Shown piece after piece: positions 24,811 to 37,448 of a stretch of DNA of 64,000 bases (position 1 is its first letter; every line of letters starts with the position of its first letter). The stretch covers positions 748,001-812,000 of the forward strand of contig JAFBJZ010000675.1 in assembly GCA_016785225.1 (NCBI GenBank), in the 5' to 3' direction. The position numbers and the translations under genes are program-made. Below the pieces are notes generated by a model. The model saw only the letters and a program-made list of their open reading frames with translations, had not been told where the DNA came from and did not search any database. The DNA is from Psettodes erumei. Its lineage: Eukaryota > Chordata > Actinopteri > Pleuronectiformes > Psettodidae.

Positions 24811-27800
24811 TATAAGATTTGTGCGCATCAGAGGACAATCAATGTGGATATTTTAACCAAAGTGAGTGGGATCCAAAAAAGAACCAGTAATTAATGACCC
24901 GATCTTAACAAAGTCAGTGTTTAACATGGATTTTTAAAAGGCAGATTTCATTTTCAGACATTCACATAAGAAATAGTTCAGATCTGAAAAAACGTGTAAG
25001 CGTACGTGAGTTGTTTTTTTTCTCTCTCTTTCTCTGAGGTAGGCATATGCAGCACATCGGCAGATGTACAACAACTCTGCTGCATTCAGACTTTGCATCA
25101 AAATGTACTACCTGAGAAACAATTTCAGGTCGTACTGCTGTCTCTGGCTGAAGGTGTGCTGAGTGTGAAGTGCACTGCTTTGCTCATGTACCTTCACCCA
25201 AAATAGATGCAACGGTGTACTGATGCAGCCTCACAATTCTACAACACTCCAGTAGGACCACAGGAAGGTTCTGGATCATCTGTAAAACATGCTGCCATCT
25301 CTGTGATACCTCAATCGGAAATTCCCTGGAAAAAAATCTCAATTTTTTGTTTACTCAAGATAAGAATCGTGATTAATTCTTTTTTTTAGCCTTTCAGATA
25401 TCAATACCAGTATTAGCCTAGTATCAAACAGTCCACCAGCAAGCTTCAAACACGGCTGTAAGAAGTTAGAACAGACAACTGTGGTCTTGTAATGCTACTC
25501 AAACCACTCCTGCAGCAGAATGTACTGAGCATGCACACAAATCAGTGTCACCTAACAATATGCGATATGGCTCAATATCAGAGTGCTTCAATCTGAGCAC
25601 CAAAGAGAGTAATAGCACAACCGCACCAGGCACAGTGATGGAAATAGAACCATGACAATGAAACCACTTCATTAACAGAAGCACCGATTGTTTTAAGTTA
25701 AGAGAAGCATATAAAGTGCTCTTTAAGAGAGCACTGCACCATAACACCAGCCAGAAGTGCAGCTTATTTTTTATTTGAGAGGTGCGGCCAGTGAAAATGT
25801 GTAAGGAGGGCATATGAGGTGAGGGATGGACTTTTATATGTTGTCAACAACCTTTAGATCACCATCAGGCAGGCTGACTTGTCCACAAACGCACACACAC
25901 ACACGTAGACATATCAGTGCACAAACTGAATCTCACATACTCTCTTGCACACAACTGTTTACATACCCAAACACACAGACACACACACACACACGGTTTC
26001 CTCTCAGGGCAATGCTTGTGATCTATCTAGCGTGCTGGTAATCCCAGTGATGGCGGTCACTCCAGCTCTGTAAACAGCTGAAATATGGATGATAAAAGGG
26101 GCAGATGAAACTGAATAAACTAGGAGCCTGTGGACGAAAAAAATCCTTGAAGATTTTCCAAACCCTGTTGGACCTCAGTCTGAACCGTATATGTCTCAAA
26201 ACTTCAATCGCGCCAACTGGATGACTGACAGCTCTCGTTTGACTTTTTATGACAGTTTTTCTCCGTGGCATGATTTGACCTCCCCGGCGTCGAGGAGGGC
26301 CGTCTTGGAAGACGGAGTTCAGACACTTTGTGTAATTTATCCAACAAAGTAAACCTTTCCCTCATCTCACTGAGAAAATATCCAGAGCGAAAGGTCTGAA
26401 AATAAAACAGAAATAGGAGAGGATGAGTTAATCGCTCTCAGAGGACAGTGCAGGGGAAAGTGTTTACATTCATCAGGCTCCGGATTTGATTCTGTTTGAC
26501 TTTGTCTTTGCATATGTTTTTTTTTTCTTTGCTCATTATCCTCTTTCATTCTGTCTCTGTAGCTCTTCCCTCCTCTTTCATCTTCTGTTCCTGCCAATCT
26601 CCAAGCCCAATGTTACCATCTCTGTTGCTGTAGATATTAATAGGCTGTATGTCTGTTGGGGTGTTTTTGGTAATTCACATTTTGTCATCCCACATGCTTT
26701 CACTGAGTCATTTTCTCTCTCTCTCACAAACATACACACACACATACACGCAAACACACGGTGAGGAGAACATGTTTCTTCAGTCTTAAACACATTACTG
26801 TAATTACCTCTTAATGATTTTTAATTCTAGTACAAAAGCAACAAGACATGGGTGGATTTGAAGCAAGAAAACACACAGGTAAAAGGAAATCATTTGAGTG
26901 GAATCGTATTAATCGGGTTTGTTATGTTATTTTATTGGAGTGTAAACTGGGTCCTTGCTAACATGACAAATAAATGTAATAATGTTCCATTCAGCCAATC
27001 AAAACGGGGCGCCAGGACAAAAACTAAGCTTTATTTTAAGCTATTTTAAGAAACTCTCACTGTATTTAAATCTTTGTAGTTATTATTACACAAGCTGCTG
27101 ATGTTTATCTTAACATCTGATATAGGCTACAATGCAAATGATCAGTCTGACTGTTGTCTGCTCTTAACTCTATGTTCAGATCAGTTCTCAATCAATGACT
27201 CTAACCATTACGTACAATTACTTCTTTTGAATGAAAGGCATTTCAAATATACACAGCACGATTTCCCACACACTGACTACGGTTATCATTTATGAGTTTC
27301 GTTGTTTCAATGACATTTTTGTGATGATACGTGGTGTACGGTTCAGTTCATTTATCTACCTGGCTGTCCCGCTCTCTCTGCCTTTCTCTCGCTCATGCAC
27401 ATGCTCACACACTGAGCTGAATTGTGATTGAAAGTGAAAGCACCCATATGCGATCCCCGCACGCACACACTGCTGCCACCACAAATTGCCTTCTGGTCTG
27501 TGGTAAACACTACACAGTATATTGTCTCATAGAAGACAACTATAGCACTATGCAAAGCAGAATTGAACCAAAATGAATCAGACGTAACCTTTTGGGTTTG
27601 TTTGTATAAGTTATCATACGTTACATACATTATTTCCTGTCTTCACTGGAGCTGTATTCTTTTGCGACATACTTCTTCACTGTGCAACATTTCCCACCGT
27701 GCGGGGTGATCCTTTTAGTGTGCCCAGCTGTGTCAAGAATTACAACAGTTAGTTGACTGACATTAAAATGATTGGCGAGTATTGCTCTGATCAATCGTTT

Positions 27801-28118
27801 AAGACGGTTCCCATGCATAAAGGGCAGATATGGCCTCGTTCTAGCCTCTCAGCTGTGAGGATTTGCTGCTTTCCTTTGTTGCATGTGTTGCGAAACGAGA
27901 TTCCCCTTTCTGGATTATGGAGCGTTGGCGAGACAAAACATGCAAAATGTGAAGGGACTGATTCTGACATCTGTAACCAAACACTCAATCAGTCAGTAAA
28001 GAAAATAATCAGCAGAGGAATCAATAATGACATCAATAATAACAGCTGTTAGAGGCAGCCCTGTGTTCCTGTGTATCCACATGTACCTGTCTATAACCGA
28101 GTATCTGCCTTCAGGTTA

Positions 28119-28145
28119 GTGTGTGTGTGTGTGTGTGTGTGTGTG
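28119..28145. repeat. (GT)n microsatellite
   Basis: A short GT run, followed about 110 bases on by a CT-rich stretch at 28256-28290. Confidence 0.9.
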
Positions 28146-29734
28146 AGAAAGAGAGTTGGTGCGTTCGTGTGTGGAGACGTCTATCTATCTGAGCAGCTAT
28201 TTCAGAGAGAAAGGATTTCTGCCTCAGTAATTGCCTCAGCTATATTTTCCCCCCCGACTCTCTCTCTCCCTCTCTCTCTTAGTCTGTCTCTCATTTTTCT
28301 TTGTTATCCATTTTCTCTCTGAATTTTGTCCTTTCTCCTCTGGCAGACTTCCTCTCTGGCTGTCACTCATCTTTCATTCCTCTTTTATATTCCATCCATC
28401 GCTCAGTCCTTGACATTAACCGTGATCTCACAGAAAGAACAATTAGGAGACACGCACACACACATATTACATGTAAGAGTCACATGTCCATTCAAATCCA
28501 TTAAAGCCTTATCGTATAAAGTCTTGTTTATATTCACTGAGCTCAGAATAGACTCCTATCTGTGCACTGACTGAGTAGCGTGTTGTTTATTATAATACAT
28601 TCAGTATGCCGTCTGGTTTAGAGGTCCATACTGCAGATAGGAAACAAACACCAAAGTTTGATAGTGTCAGTGTTATGCTCCAATAAACTAAACACAGCAG
28701 TGATGGACAGGGATGGTAAAGTGAGGCAGGAGGAGACAGATGTATAGACGGATGGATAGAGACAGATATAGACAGAGTCAGCGAGCCTGAAATCATATGA
28801 GTGTTTCCGTTTTTGTCTGCTGCCAGCTGTGTTTTAAGCTGAAGTGGGAAATCACATCTAAATCTTCCTGTTTGCATCCATCAAATTACACAGGAAGTGT
28901 CTTATTTGGCTCCAAGGACCTATTCTTATTGGCTTGGCTGGGAAAGTGTCTTTATTACACTTAAAGTGTCATGTTTTGTATATATTAGAATTTCATTTCA
29001 TGTTAATATATACATGCAAATTCATTTATTTAACTTTTTAATTTAACATTTGCTAATTAACAATTTGCAATTTACAGTTTACAATTTACAGTGTATAGTT
29101 AAGAATTGACCAGTGCACAATTAACAGTTTTGCAGTTTACATTTAATGATGTAGGAGTTCCAATTAGTACTTTACAAATAATTATTTACATTTGAGGTAA
29201 AGAGCAAATAATCTCTTTCCATGAGGGAAACCATCAGCAGGATATATACATCCATATTTCAGGTACAGGTGTGAAAACACAGGTCATGAAAGTAACTGTT
29301 GTGAGTTTTCTCTATCTTTTCCTCACTAACGTAAACATGTCAGATATATATTTTCCTTTAATTTCTTTCTGCTATCTACTCATACTTCATTGTTTTGAGG
29401 AATTCCTAAAGCTTTTATTCTCTACTTCCTGTCTTCTGCTGTAAAGCACCTTCTCATTGTGTTATAATTCAGGCCATGCTGCTTGTACATGGTGTGGTAC
29501 TACCAATGTAAGAATTATTTATCCATTTAAATGCCACTGTGGGAAAAAGTCTTGAAGCTATTTTTATTAACACTGGAAAGAATGACCGTGTGTAGTGTGA
29601 AAAATGTCACTTGCTGTGAAAAATCCACAGAGAACTATGTCCCTACTCTGCACTCACACAACTCTCGTTAGAAATCCAACTGAACCTTCCTGCCTGCACC
29701 AAACGGCAGGCACAGAGATTTACTAACTAGCTTG

Positions 29735-29830
29735 TGAACCAGCATTTAGCAGCTAAAGAGCCTGATATTAGCCATAAGGGTTGGCATAACACAAAGTTAA
29801 ATCACATTGTAGTCAGTTTTAAAGAGAAGA
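29735..29830. repeat. dispersed repeat, copy 2 (partial)
   Basis: CATTTAGCAGCTAAAGAGCCTGATATTAG matches the start of the repeats at 11890 and 61220. The rest is too diverged to align by eye. Confidence 0.4.
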
Positions 29831-30822
29831 CAAAAGCTGAAACCCTATCAACAGTAGCCCATCTTGGCACCTCTGTCCACCATGTGTTTGCTGAGTTAGT
29901 GGTGTCGATGTGAATCAAATGACGTGATGTTCTGTGACCTGGATGATGGGGCTTGCAATTTAGATCTAAGTACTGTTTTATGTCTCCTTTCTAGACTAAA
30001 CTAAACCTCATGTGTTACCAAATAACCTCTGAGTAACACAATGCGAATGCGGCCCGTCTGTTTTCTGTTGTTGTAGCTCAGGGGCGATGCTCAGACAGAT
30101 TTGTAAGTTTTGTTTAAAAGTAGCCTTAAGTCTCTCATTGGAAAGCACAAGTCTTCATCCACCCACTCTGGTTTCCTGTTGACTCGCCGTGGAATTAATG
30201 TGTTGATGCAGAGTGATGTGCTCGTGTGGAGGCACATGACTCGAGGACCTTCACAGGGATGCTTCACTGGTGACCTCAAGCAGTTTTGACTCCATCTATC
30301 ATACACACTGCAAATCACTTCTATTGTTGTGTTGTTTTACCAGTCAGTGAATTAAGAGCGGAGTATGATGTCACCCGTCTCATCATAGTTAATAAATAGT
30401 TGCTGTGTTCATGTTGGCGGTGTTAGTAATGGTGTGTGACAGAGGTTATGGTGCTGTAATATGTTAGACATGAGTTCTACAGTGAACTGTTTGGTTCAGT
30501 TTGACAGTTTTTCTCTCTTCCTTTCTTCCTCAAGCTGTTTCTCTCTCCGTCTTCTTTAATGAGCCTGTTTGTTGGATTGATCCAAGCTGAGATCAGGCCC
30601 GGTGAATTGCTTTATCTTCAATTACTTTTTGGAAGCGATAATTCAGCAATGGACATTTATTCTTATTTAGTGTAGGTTTTAGCAAACGGAGCCATATGTT
30701 TCCAGCAGCAGCAATAATGGTTTGTTTGAAACAAATAGAACAGTAACTGTGTTGTTTGCATAAGCAGCAATATGCTGATATTTTGGCTGAACTGACAAAG
30801 ATTTCCAGTTATGGAAACTTCT

Positions 30823-30864
30823 TGGTTTGGTTTGGTTTGGTTTTTTTTTTTTTTTTTTTTTTTT
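30823..30864. repeat. (TTGGT)n plus poly-T
   Basis: Four TTGGT/TTTGG units lead into about 24 T residues. On the minus strand this is a poly-A followed by CCAAA units, as at a retroposon tail, but no element body is recognised. Confidence 0.75.
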
Positions 30865-32282
30865 ATTTCTTTTTCATTATTTGCCATGAACATTTGGTTT
30901 GATTTCACCTTCTGTGACCATTTCAATTATGCTTGTCACACACCTGTCTGAATTTATAGGCCAGGCATTTGCCTTAATGTAGCTTCACTCACCAGTCCAG
31001 ATCCCTGTTCTGAGAAAGACTCAATTGACAAGGGCACATGTTGACACAGATTAGCAGTGTGCAGCCATTGACCTGGTAAATTCAATCAGAGTAGTTGCAT
31101 ATGTCTAAGCTCAAACAGCCTCTTTTTCTCCTTAAATAAACCTCCAGTCAGTCCAATGAATTGTCGAGCTGAAATAAGCCTGTGGTTAACACAGCACTGG
31201 CCAGACCACAGGCATCTATGGCTTTTTTAAACGTGAAAACTGAAATATCTCAGTTTGCTAAATGTCCCTCCATTACATTTCACTGCCCACATACACAAGC
31301 CAGTGTTTATACATTACACAAGAATGTAATGAGGAGGCTAAATATAAGTCTGCATCATCTAAGACAACCAAACTGTGCAAATGTTTTGACTTTCAGCGCG
31401 TTAATGTGGATTTACAACATGAGCAGTAATTAGACTATTTTGAAAGTGCTGAATGGTTTGACCTCGACTAAACCTCTCCACTGAGGATGGAGTGAATGTA
31501 ACCAGGTATGGCAGGCTCCACATGAAGCACTGAAGCAATGGGTATGGGGGCTGTAATCAAAGCAATTCAATCAAGAGAGATTTCATACTTTGTGAACAAA
31601 TAAAATGTTATATTGCCATGTTCATAAAATGAGAAAGGCTTGAGTCTTTGGCCATCAGACCCCATTGTGATGTCATCATATTGGACCCAGTGATAGCCTG
31701 ACATGCTAATTGTTAAATCGGAGGTCAAGGAGCACATAATTACCTAGGTTACAGTATTTTTTGGGCGGGGAGGTCATGCGTTGAATTCAATTAAAGCCAA
31801 GCTCATAATGCCTTGGACATACATGTATTTTTGTTATTCTTTAGTCTGATTTGATGCTTTTGGCCAATATTGAATTTTTTTTATAGAGTTCATGCTTCAA
31901 AACAACTCACGGAAAAACACGGCTGGGTGCAAGCGCTAGCTCAATTAGCTAGTTACGACGACTAAAATCTGACGGTGACAACTGTTGTGTCAGTTGTGTA
32001 GCTACAACACTAACCAGGCAGAAATGAGAAGGCTGCCTTTATCTCCCTCTGTCTAAAGCCACACACCCACCGTTTGGAAAACTACTGAGGACATTTAGCT
32101 GCAATATGCATATGCCACAGTATCACTTTAAAGTGCAACAAAGAGTTTGAGAGGGGCCGTGGCGTGGAGAGTTCCGCTCTCATTTCTCCTTGCTTATATG
32201 TTTCTGCTGTTTCACGTGTAATGTAACGCTGCTATAAATAGCGCTGAAGTCAGTCTCTGTCTCTCTCCTTTGTTTTCTCCAG

Positions 32283-32327
32283 GTCAGTCTACCAAATGAC
32301 TCCAGCTGTGTGGAAGAGATTTTGCGG
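32283..32327 (+). CDS. aff2: aff2 45-nt exon, VSLPNDSSCVEEILR
   Basis: The acceptor is cctttgttttctccag and the donor is GCGG|gtatgt. The 15 codons read VSLPNDSSCVEEILR, which aligns with human AFF2 VSLPSDPSCVEEILR as I recall it. The exon is phase 0 at both ends, so skipping it would keep frame. The phase-1 end of the preceding exon would hit TGA at once if joined to this acceptor. An in-phase alternative AG at 32252-32253 would add 29 open nucleotides. A (AC)18 tract starts 15 nt after the donor. Confidence 0.9.
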
Positions 32328-32340
32328 GTATGTTGCTTGG

Positions 32341-32342
<2 letters not shown>

Positions 32343-32378
<36 letters not shown>
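32343..32378 (+). promoter_or_regulatory. (AC)18 next to a 5' splice site
   Basis: A pure 36-nt AC run lies 15 nt downstream of the donor of the 45-nt exon. CA repeats near donors bind hnRNP L and change exon use. It is also complementary to the UG tract at the other end of the same intron. The regulatory role is inferred. Confidence 0.55.
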
Positions 32379-32384
<6 letters not shown>

Positions 32385-34353
32385 TGCACTGATTATCAGC
32401 TGTTTTCTGTTTGCTCACAAAGCCCTTCCTCTCTCGCTCTCTTTCTCTCTCTCTCTTGCTCTCTCTCGAGACTCTGACTTTAGGGGGAAAAAGGACAGGG
32501 GAGAAAGAGCAAAAGAAAAACAGAGAAAGTAAAAGGCCGAGGGAGAGAAAGGAGATCTGTTGGCTCAGGTCAATGCTTATCCAAGTTTTTGTTTCTGTAG
32601 GATGACTTCATGCAGAAATCTTTTCCAGTTTTCTTCTCCCCTTTCTTCTCCTTACATCTCTGTCTCTTCATCCTCTTTTCCTATCTGCATGTCATCCAGA
32701 TCTCGTCAAGCAGCACATTTTTCCACAGTTTCCCCTCTCCCCTGTCCTGTCCGCCGCTGTCTTCTGGTTTTGTTACTGTGTTCCTTCAAAGCAATGTCAA
32801 AACAGAAATGTTTCCCCACTAATCTTCTCACCCCTCAGAAGATTTGCTGCTATAAAGACAAGGACCTTCTCTGAATGCTTTATGTCAGGCTTCCTTGCCC
32901 CCTGTCGTGCTCCCTGTACATCTCTATCGCTCCTCTCACCTTTGTCATATCACTAACTGTGCTATCTTTCTGTCTTCCTCTCTTCATTCCTCTCTGCCCT
33001 CTGTCATTCACCTCTCTCTCCCTTTCACAAATCAATATGGTGGCCAGCAGGCTGTGTGACAGATAGTGTGCTGTGAGGTGCATGAAAAGCCTTTGTCAAT
33101 AATATTGGTGGACTATTGAATTCAGTGTGAGGTTTTTAGTCGTGTCAAGTGGAAAAATCGGGGAGGTCAGAATGTGAGGCGAGGTGAATCAGAGCGGACA
33201 CCAGCACTTCATCTTCCCCTGTCCGTGACGGCACAGAGCCAAGTCAGCTGTCACAGAAATATGATTGTTTTGGATGTTTGCACAATTCAAAGATACAGTA
33301 TTGTGTACAGAAGCAAAGCTACCCAAAGACTACACTGTATTATGACAGTGTTTGGGCCATTTGGACCACCTTATGATATGATAACAGAAATTTCCCATAG
33401 ACATTACTATATAGTATTGTAACTATAAACAAGTAGCATTATGTAAACTATAAAGACAGATCATACAAAGGAATGACCTTACTTCCCCGTCCTTACTTCC
33501 CCGTCTATCTTCTTTATCAGAACACCTCAGGATGCATTAGCTCTTGTGTTTAAGGAATAAATCCAGCTAAATTGGCTGTGTCCAGCCACAGTGACGTGTG
33601 AAGATATGAGATATCGGTCTTTTAGTTTTGAGCTGTACGAAGGAGGTGATCAGCCATTAATGACTAATCCACAGACGTCATTGTGGAGAGTTGTCATTAG
33701 AAGTATGTTCTAGCAGAGGAATAGTTCTGAAAAAGCTGTGGGGTCTGTGATCTTAGGACATTTTACGGGGACAGATGTTGCTGCTGAAGTTTGAAAGATA
33801 TACGTCATAAATAATCTCTCACTGTGGCACCACTACATAAACGTGTAGTGGGCTGCCGGAAGCAGAAATCTCAGGGACAAATATGAGAAAGGAACCGGGG
33901 GTAAATGTGTATTGGGTGTGTTTGTTTGTGTTGAGGTGTAATAGAACAGATGGTGGAAAATGGATAATATGACTAGTAGATAATAACTGGGAAATCACAG
34001 TGACATGTGGGTCTGTGTTGATGTGACAGACTGAGTTAATCACATACAATGACACAAAAATATTCATATACATACACAAACACTGTGCTCACTCACACAC
34101 TCCCCGGCACACAGGCAAACGCATGAAAACATGAGTCATCTGATGACTGTGAGTCATTCACTCCAGAGGGGGTGAAGAGACGAGCATGATGGGAAATTGT
34201 GATGTGGATGACCTTTCAAGCCTTTTGACCCAGTGACCTGCTGTGTTTGAAGCAGATCAAAAATGCAACATTAAATGACAGACTGGAGTGACTCATATTG
34301 ATGGTTTTTAACTGTAAAACGATGCCAGAGAATAAGAGGGTCAGCGTGTGATA

Positions 34354-34384
<31 letters not shown>

Positions 34385-35053
34385 CAAAGAGGGAACAAAA
34401 GAAGGAAACTGATAATGCGCTTACATGAAAAACTCCCTGGTACAATTTTGTATAAGCACTCTGCTTTGTGAGCATATTTTCCAATGTATGCAGTATCTCT
34501 GCACACCTTTCCACTGTAATGAAGCAGTATAGCTGACATACACAAACACACACACACATGCTTATCTTGTTAACTAATTGAATGTTCTACATACTGAAAC
34601 TGGAATTCAACTGACAAGGCTGTGTGATCAGAATAATTGAAAGGGGATGCTGCCCCTGCTGCCGCTGCTTAGTTGTAATGCAGCTGACTGGAGTCAGCTT
34701 TTATTTTGGTAATTCAACAATTCTGCACTTGGTTCACGCTCGGTACACTGATCCCTGGCGTGCCGCTTCCTCCCCATGCACCTCTCACTTTATACTATAA
34801 GTCGTATTAAGGTCTGCTGTGATGGGGACTGTTCTACACAACCTTGATTGAACGCTGACTCCTCCACTCTGCATCAAAGATGTTGCATAAGCAGTCCCTT
34901 TGCTCAAATTTGCTCCACTTTAGTCATCATTGTTATTCCGCGGGCACATTCCACATGAGGCCAAACTTACATTTACGGTGAGTTATGCACTTTATTTAGT
35001 TTGGGCTATAGTGCCAGAAAAGTATCATTAATAATTTATAGTAATGTAATAAA

Positions 35054-35078
35054 TGTGTGTGTGTGTGTGTGTGTGTGT
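35054..35078 (+). promoter_or_regulatory. UG tract replacing the polypyrimidine tract at a 3' splice site
   Basis: 25 nt of pure TG/GT stop 4 nt before the exon at 35083 (…gtgttcag|GAG). The region upstream is AT-rich, so there is no normal polypyrimidine tract. UG runs at acceptors bind TDP-43 and can repress the exon, as in CFTR exon 9. The role here is inferred from position. Confidence 0.6.
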
Positions 35079-35082
35079 TCAG

Positions 35083-35169
35083 GAGATGACCCATTCCTGG
35101 CCTCCTCCTCTCACAGCCATACACACTCCTGGGAAGGCTGAGCAGACCAAGTTCCCCATCCCAAACAAG
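35083..35169 (+). CDS. aff2: aff2 87-nt exon, EMTHSWPPPLTAIHTPGK block
   Basis: Twenty-nine codons in phase 0 at both ends encode EMTHSWPPPLTAIHTPGK, then AEQTKFPIPNK. This is the AF4-LAF4-FMR2 (ALF) homology block, shared with AFF1 (EMTHSWPPPLTAIHTP) and AFF4. The acceptor has a UG tract instead of pyrimidines, and the donor AAG|gttcgt is weak at +3 and +4. The exon is in-frame, so inclusion or skipping makes two proteins that differ by 29 residues. I recall human AFF2 isoforms that join EEILR directly to ESQHL, which fits a cassette exon. Confidence 0.92.
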
Positions 35170-37448
35170 GTTCGTACTCACTTTCTCTGACCCATTCCAC
35201 ACATCTGTGATTCACCAAAGTGAAAACTCACTACCCTCTCCTTAACACTGCGAACACGCTTTGTTGTATGTTAGACGTTGCCACCGTGTGAGAACATCGA
35301 GAGGTGTGAAAGGACGCAGAACAGCGGAGAAATCTTCACTCAAACTGCCACATTTATTGGCGACTCATCATAAAACCTTCACTGACAATCGTCAGTCAGT
35401 TAATGAGCTCTGATTCATAAATGCACCGCGGCAGCGATGGCTGTGATGGAATCAGATTACCCTCACCTCGTTCTGCGCAGTGGCGCAAGTGACAGCCAAT
35501 GAAATTACAGCATTGATTAGGGAGCGCATGTTTCATTCACCTCCTCGCTACGTACGGTTGAATGAAGTCACTTCTTGTCTGCAGGAGTGTGCACTGTACA
35601 CTACACAACAGCCTTTCTTAAAGGCTTCAGAAGTTGGAATTGTGAATGCTGGCTGCTGGTTATCCTCCTCAAACAGGAACGCTTGATTTGTTTTTAGTTC
35701 TTTGGGTACAGCAGGCTGCTCCAAAGCTAATTCATCAATAATTTATTAGCATTTAAAATTGTACTGTTATACTGTTATATATTGATATAGAACTTACTAA
35801 CATATTGGAAATTTAGGAAGCTGTATACCTTGTTGCTGGTCACTTAGTAATTATGAATGTATACACCAGCTTATGACTTTATTAATGCCTTATCTATTGA
35901 AGACTCCCCAGCCAGAGAGCTTGCCCATAATTAATACATGTTTGTAACTGATCTATAAAGCGGTGAATACTTCATTAAACGTTAAGAAAACATGGGAAAC
36001 TTGGGCACCGGGAAATCTTTTCACAAATATGCAGGGGCATACGGAGGACAACAGGCCAGATAAGTGCTAGCTGTGGAAAACAGAGGTTTCTCTGTTTCTG
36101 TGTAGCGTACCCAGTTTTCTCTCGAGATTTGGTAACTTTAGTGAGTTTTCAAAGACCATGTGACTCGCAAGAAATGCGTAGATGTTTTAGGCAGACTGCC
36201 ACTTCTTTCCCTGTAGGAGTGGAGCTAAAACAACGGCAGTGTGTCCCGCTGCTGTTTGTTTGGCTCAGCACTTAACAAGACTAGGTGAAAACCTAGTGCG
36301 TAACTTTCTGTGCTCACATGCACAGTTCCACTCTCACTTCCACGCTTTTCTCTGTTTCTGCAGTCAGAGAGTAAAACAAGTATGAAATAGAGAGTGAAAG
36401 CTGCTCCTAAAATCCTGATTTTATAACCACGGCATCATCTGACCAAATCATCATAAACACAAGTTGAATGCAAAGGCTGCGCTTTGTGATTTCAACTATA
36501 TTTACTTGTAAAATGATCAATCAGATAGAAAGTGAGAAGCTGATCCTTTTAAAAAAAAAGCAGGTCTGAAAAATGTGGGAGTTAAGTTGGCAACACTGCC
36601 AGTAACCTCCCCTTTGTGACATAATAGGAACATTTACAGGGATTGTCCTGATGATGTGGTCCCGACAAAGAGTTTTCATTTTCTGTTTTAAACACCTGCT
36701 GTGTGGTCCCTTGTTCCTGACTTGTAGAGTAAAATCCTGATGACAGACTGCTAATAAAAAAGAGAAAAATAAGTGGGTTTTTAACACAGAGAGTGTTACC
36801 GACTGCCAAACTTCATCAACGCTAATTTGGAGGAAGTGACATGGCAGCGCCATCCACTATGTTTGCTTGACAGGAGCCGTTTGAGAAGTGGAGTGCAGAA
36901 ATGACAACAGTAATCAACAAAGACTGAGACACAATAAAAGCAGGGTCTTGAGAATTGCCACTTCACATGATAGATGATGGAAAAGCCTTACCTCCTCCTC
37001 CAAACGAGGTTTATGACATCTTGTGATGTAAAGAGTGGGGATATTTGTCCCATTAAAACCAACACAAATGTTATGTTCGAAATTTATCTCAGAAATGGCA
37101 GTAATACCCTGACTAAAACAGCAGGTGGTATTTTTTTCCGCTGCCGGCTGCTTTTATGATTCACTTTTATGCAAAACACCTCACTGGTGGCGATGTCAAA
37201 GAAAAAACAATGTAAACACAGAGGCAGTAAATCTGACCCAGCAGTTAATGAATTAGGCTTTCAGCCTGGAGCATCACACTAATCCTGCCAGCGAGTTTTA
37301 AGAATGAGGTGGAGTGTGGGTGCCGGGAGATGAGAGGATCTGAATTCTGTGTAATGGCATCATTGTACTGCTGTGAAATCAATACTGACATCTGTTGGTT
37401 TATTCATTCAGTTCATCTCCCTCTGGCTTCCTCTCTCCCTCTCTCTAG
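35170..37448 (+). other. intron, 2279 bp
   Basis: From gttcgt to a strong CT-rich acceptor (ctctctccctctctctag). It holds mostly unique AT-rich sequence. No repeat family or gene is recognised. Confidence 0.8.

Larger units (their letters stand above)
6952..32282 (+). other. 25-kb intron of aff2 rich in repeats
   Basis: The intron starts gtaaga and ends tgttttctccag. It contains many microsatellites, a piggyBac-type MITE (9807-10092), a fish MITE (to 14840), a decayed hAT element (about 18120-18830), a duplicated ~560-bp segment (21248-21808 and 24194-24777) and a tRNA-SINE remnant (about 22850-23010). Purine-rich low-complexity stretches lie near 16120-16230, 16770-16830, 16990-17110 and 23180-23310. 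No other gene is visible. A microexon of 3n+2 nt could hide here, given the phase mismatch of the flanking exons. Confidence 0.75.
32328..35082 (+). other. intron with complementary AC and UG ends, 2755 bp
   Basis: The intron begins gtatgttgcttgggt then (AC)18 at 32343-32378, and ends (GT)12 at 35055-35078 then tcag (the last T of the repeat is 35078, followed by t, c, ag). The interior has CT-rich (32428-32470, 32630-32760), GA-rich and unique sequence. No gene is seen. Confidence 0.85.

Noticed and set aside
26299..26314. Short palindrome ccgtctt-gg-aagacgg
   Set aside because: Seven-bp stem only, with no T-run or other context for a functional site.
28105..28120. Possible recursive splice site (ccttcag|gttagt) in the 25-kb intron
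   Set aside because: The polypyrimidine tract is weak and the donor half is followed by a TG repeat; not convincing without nascent RNA data.
33478..33505. Two tandem copies of a 14-bp unit (cttacttccccgtc)
   Set aside because: Only two units; too short to mean more than local slippage.
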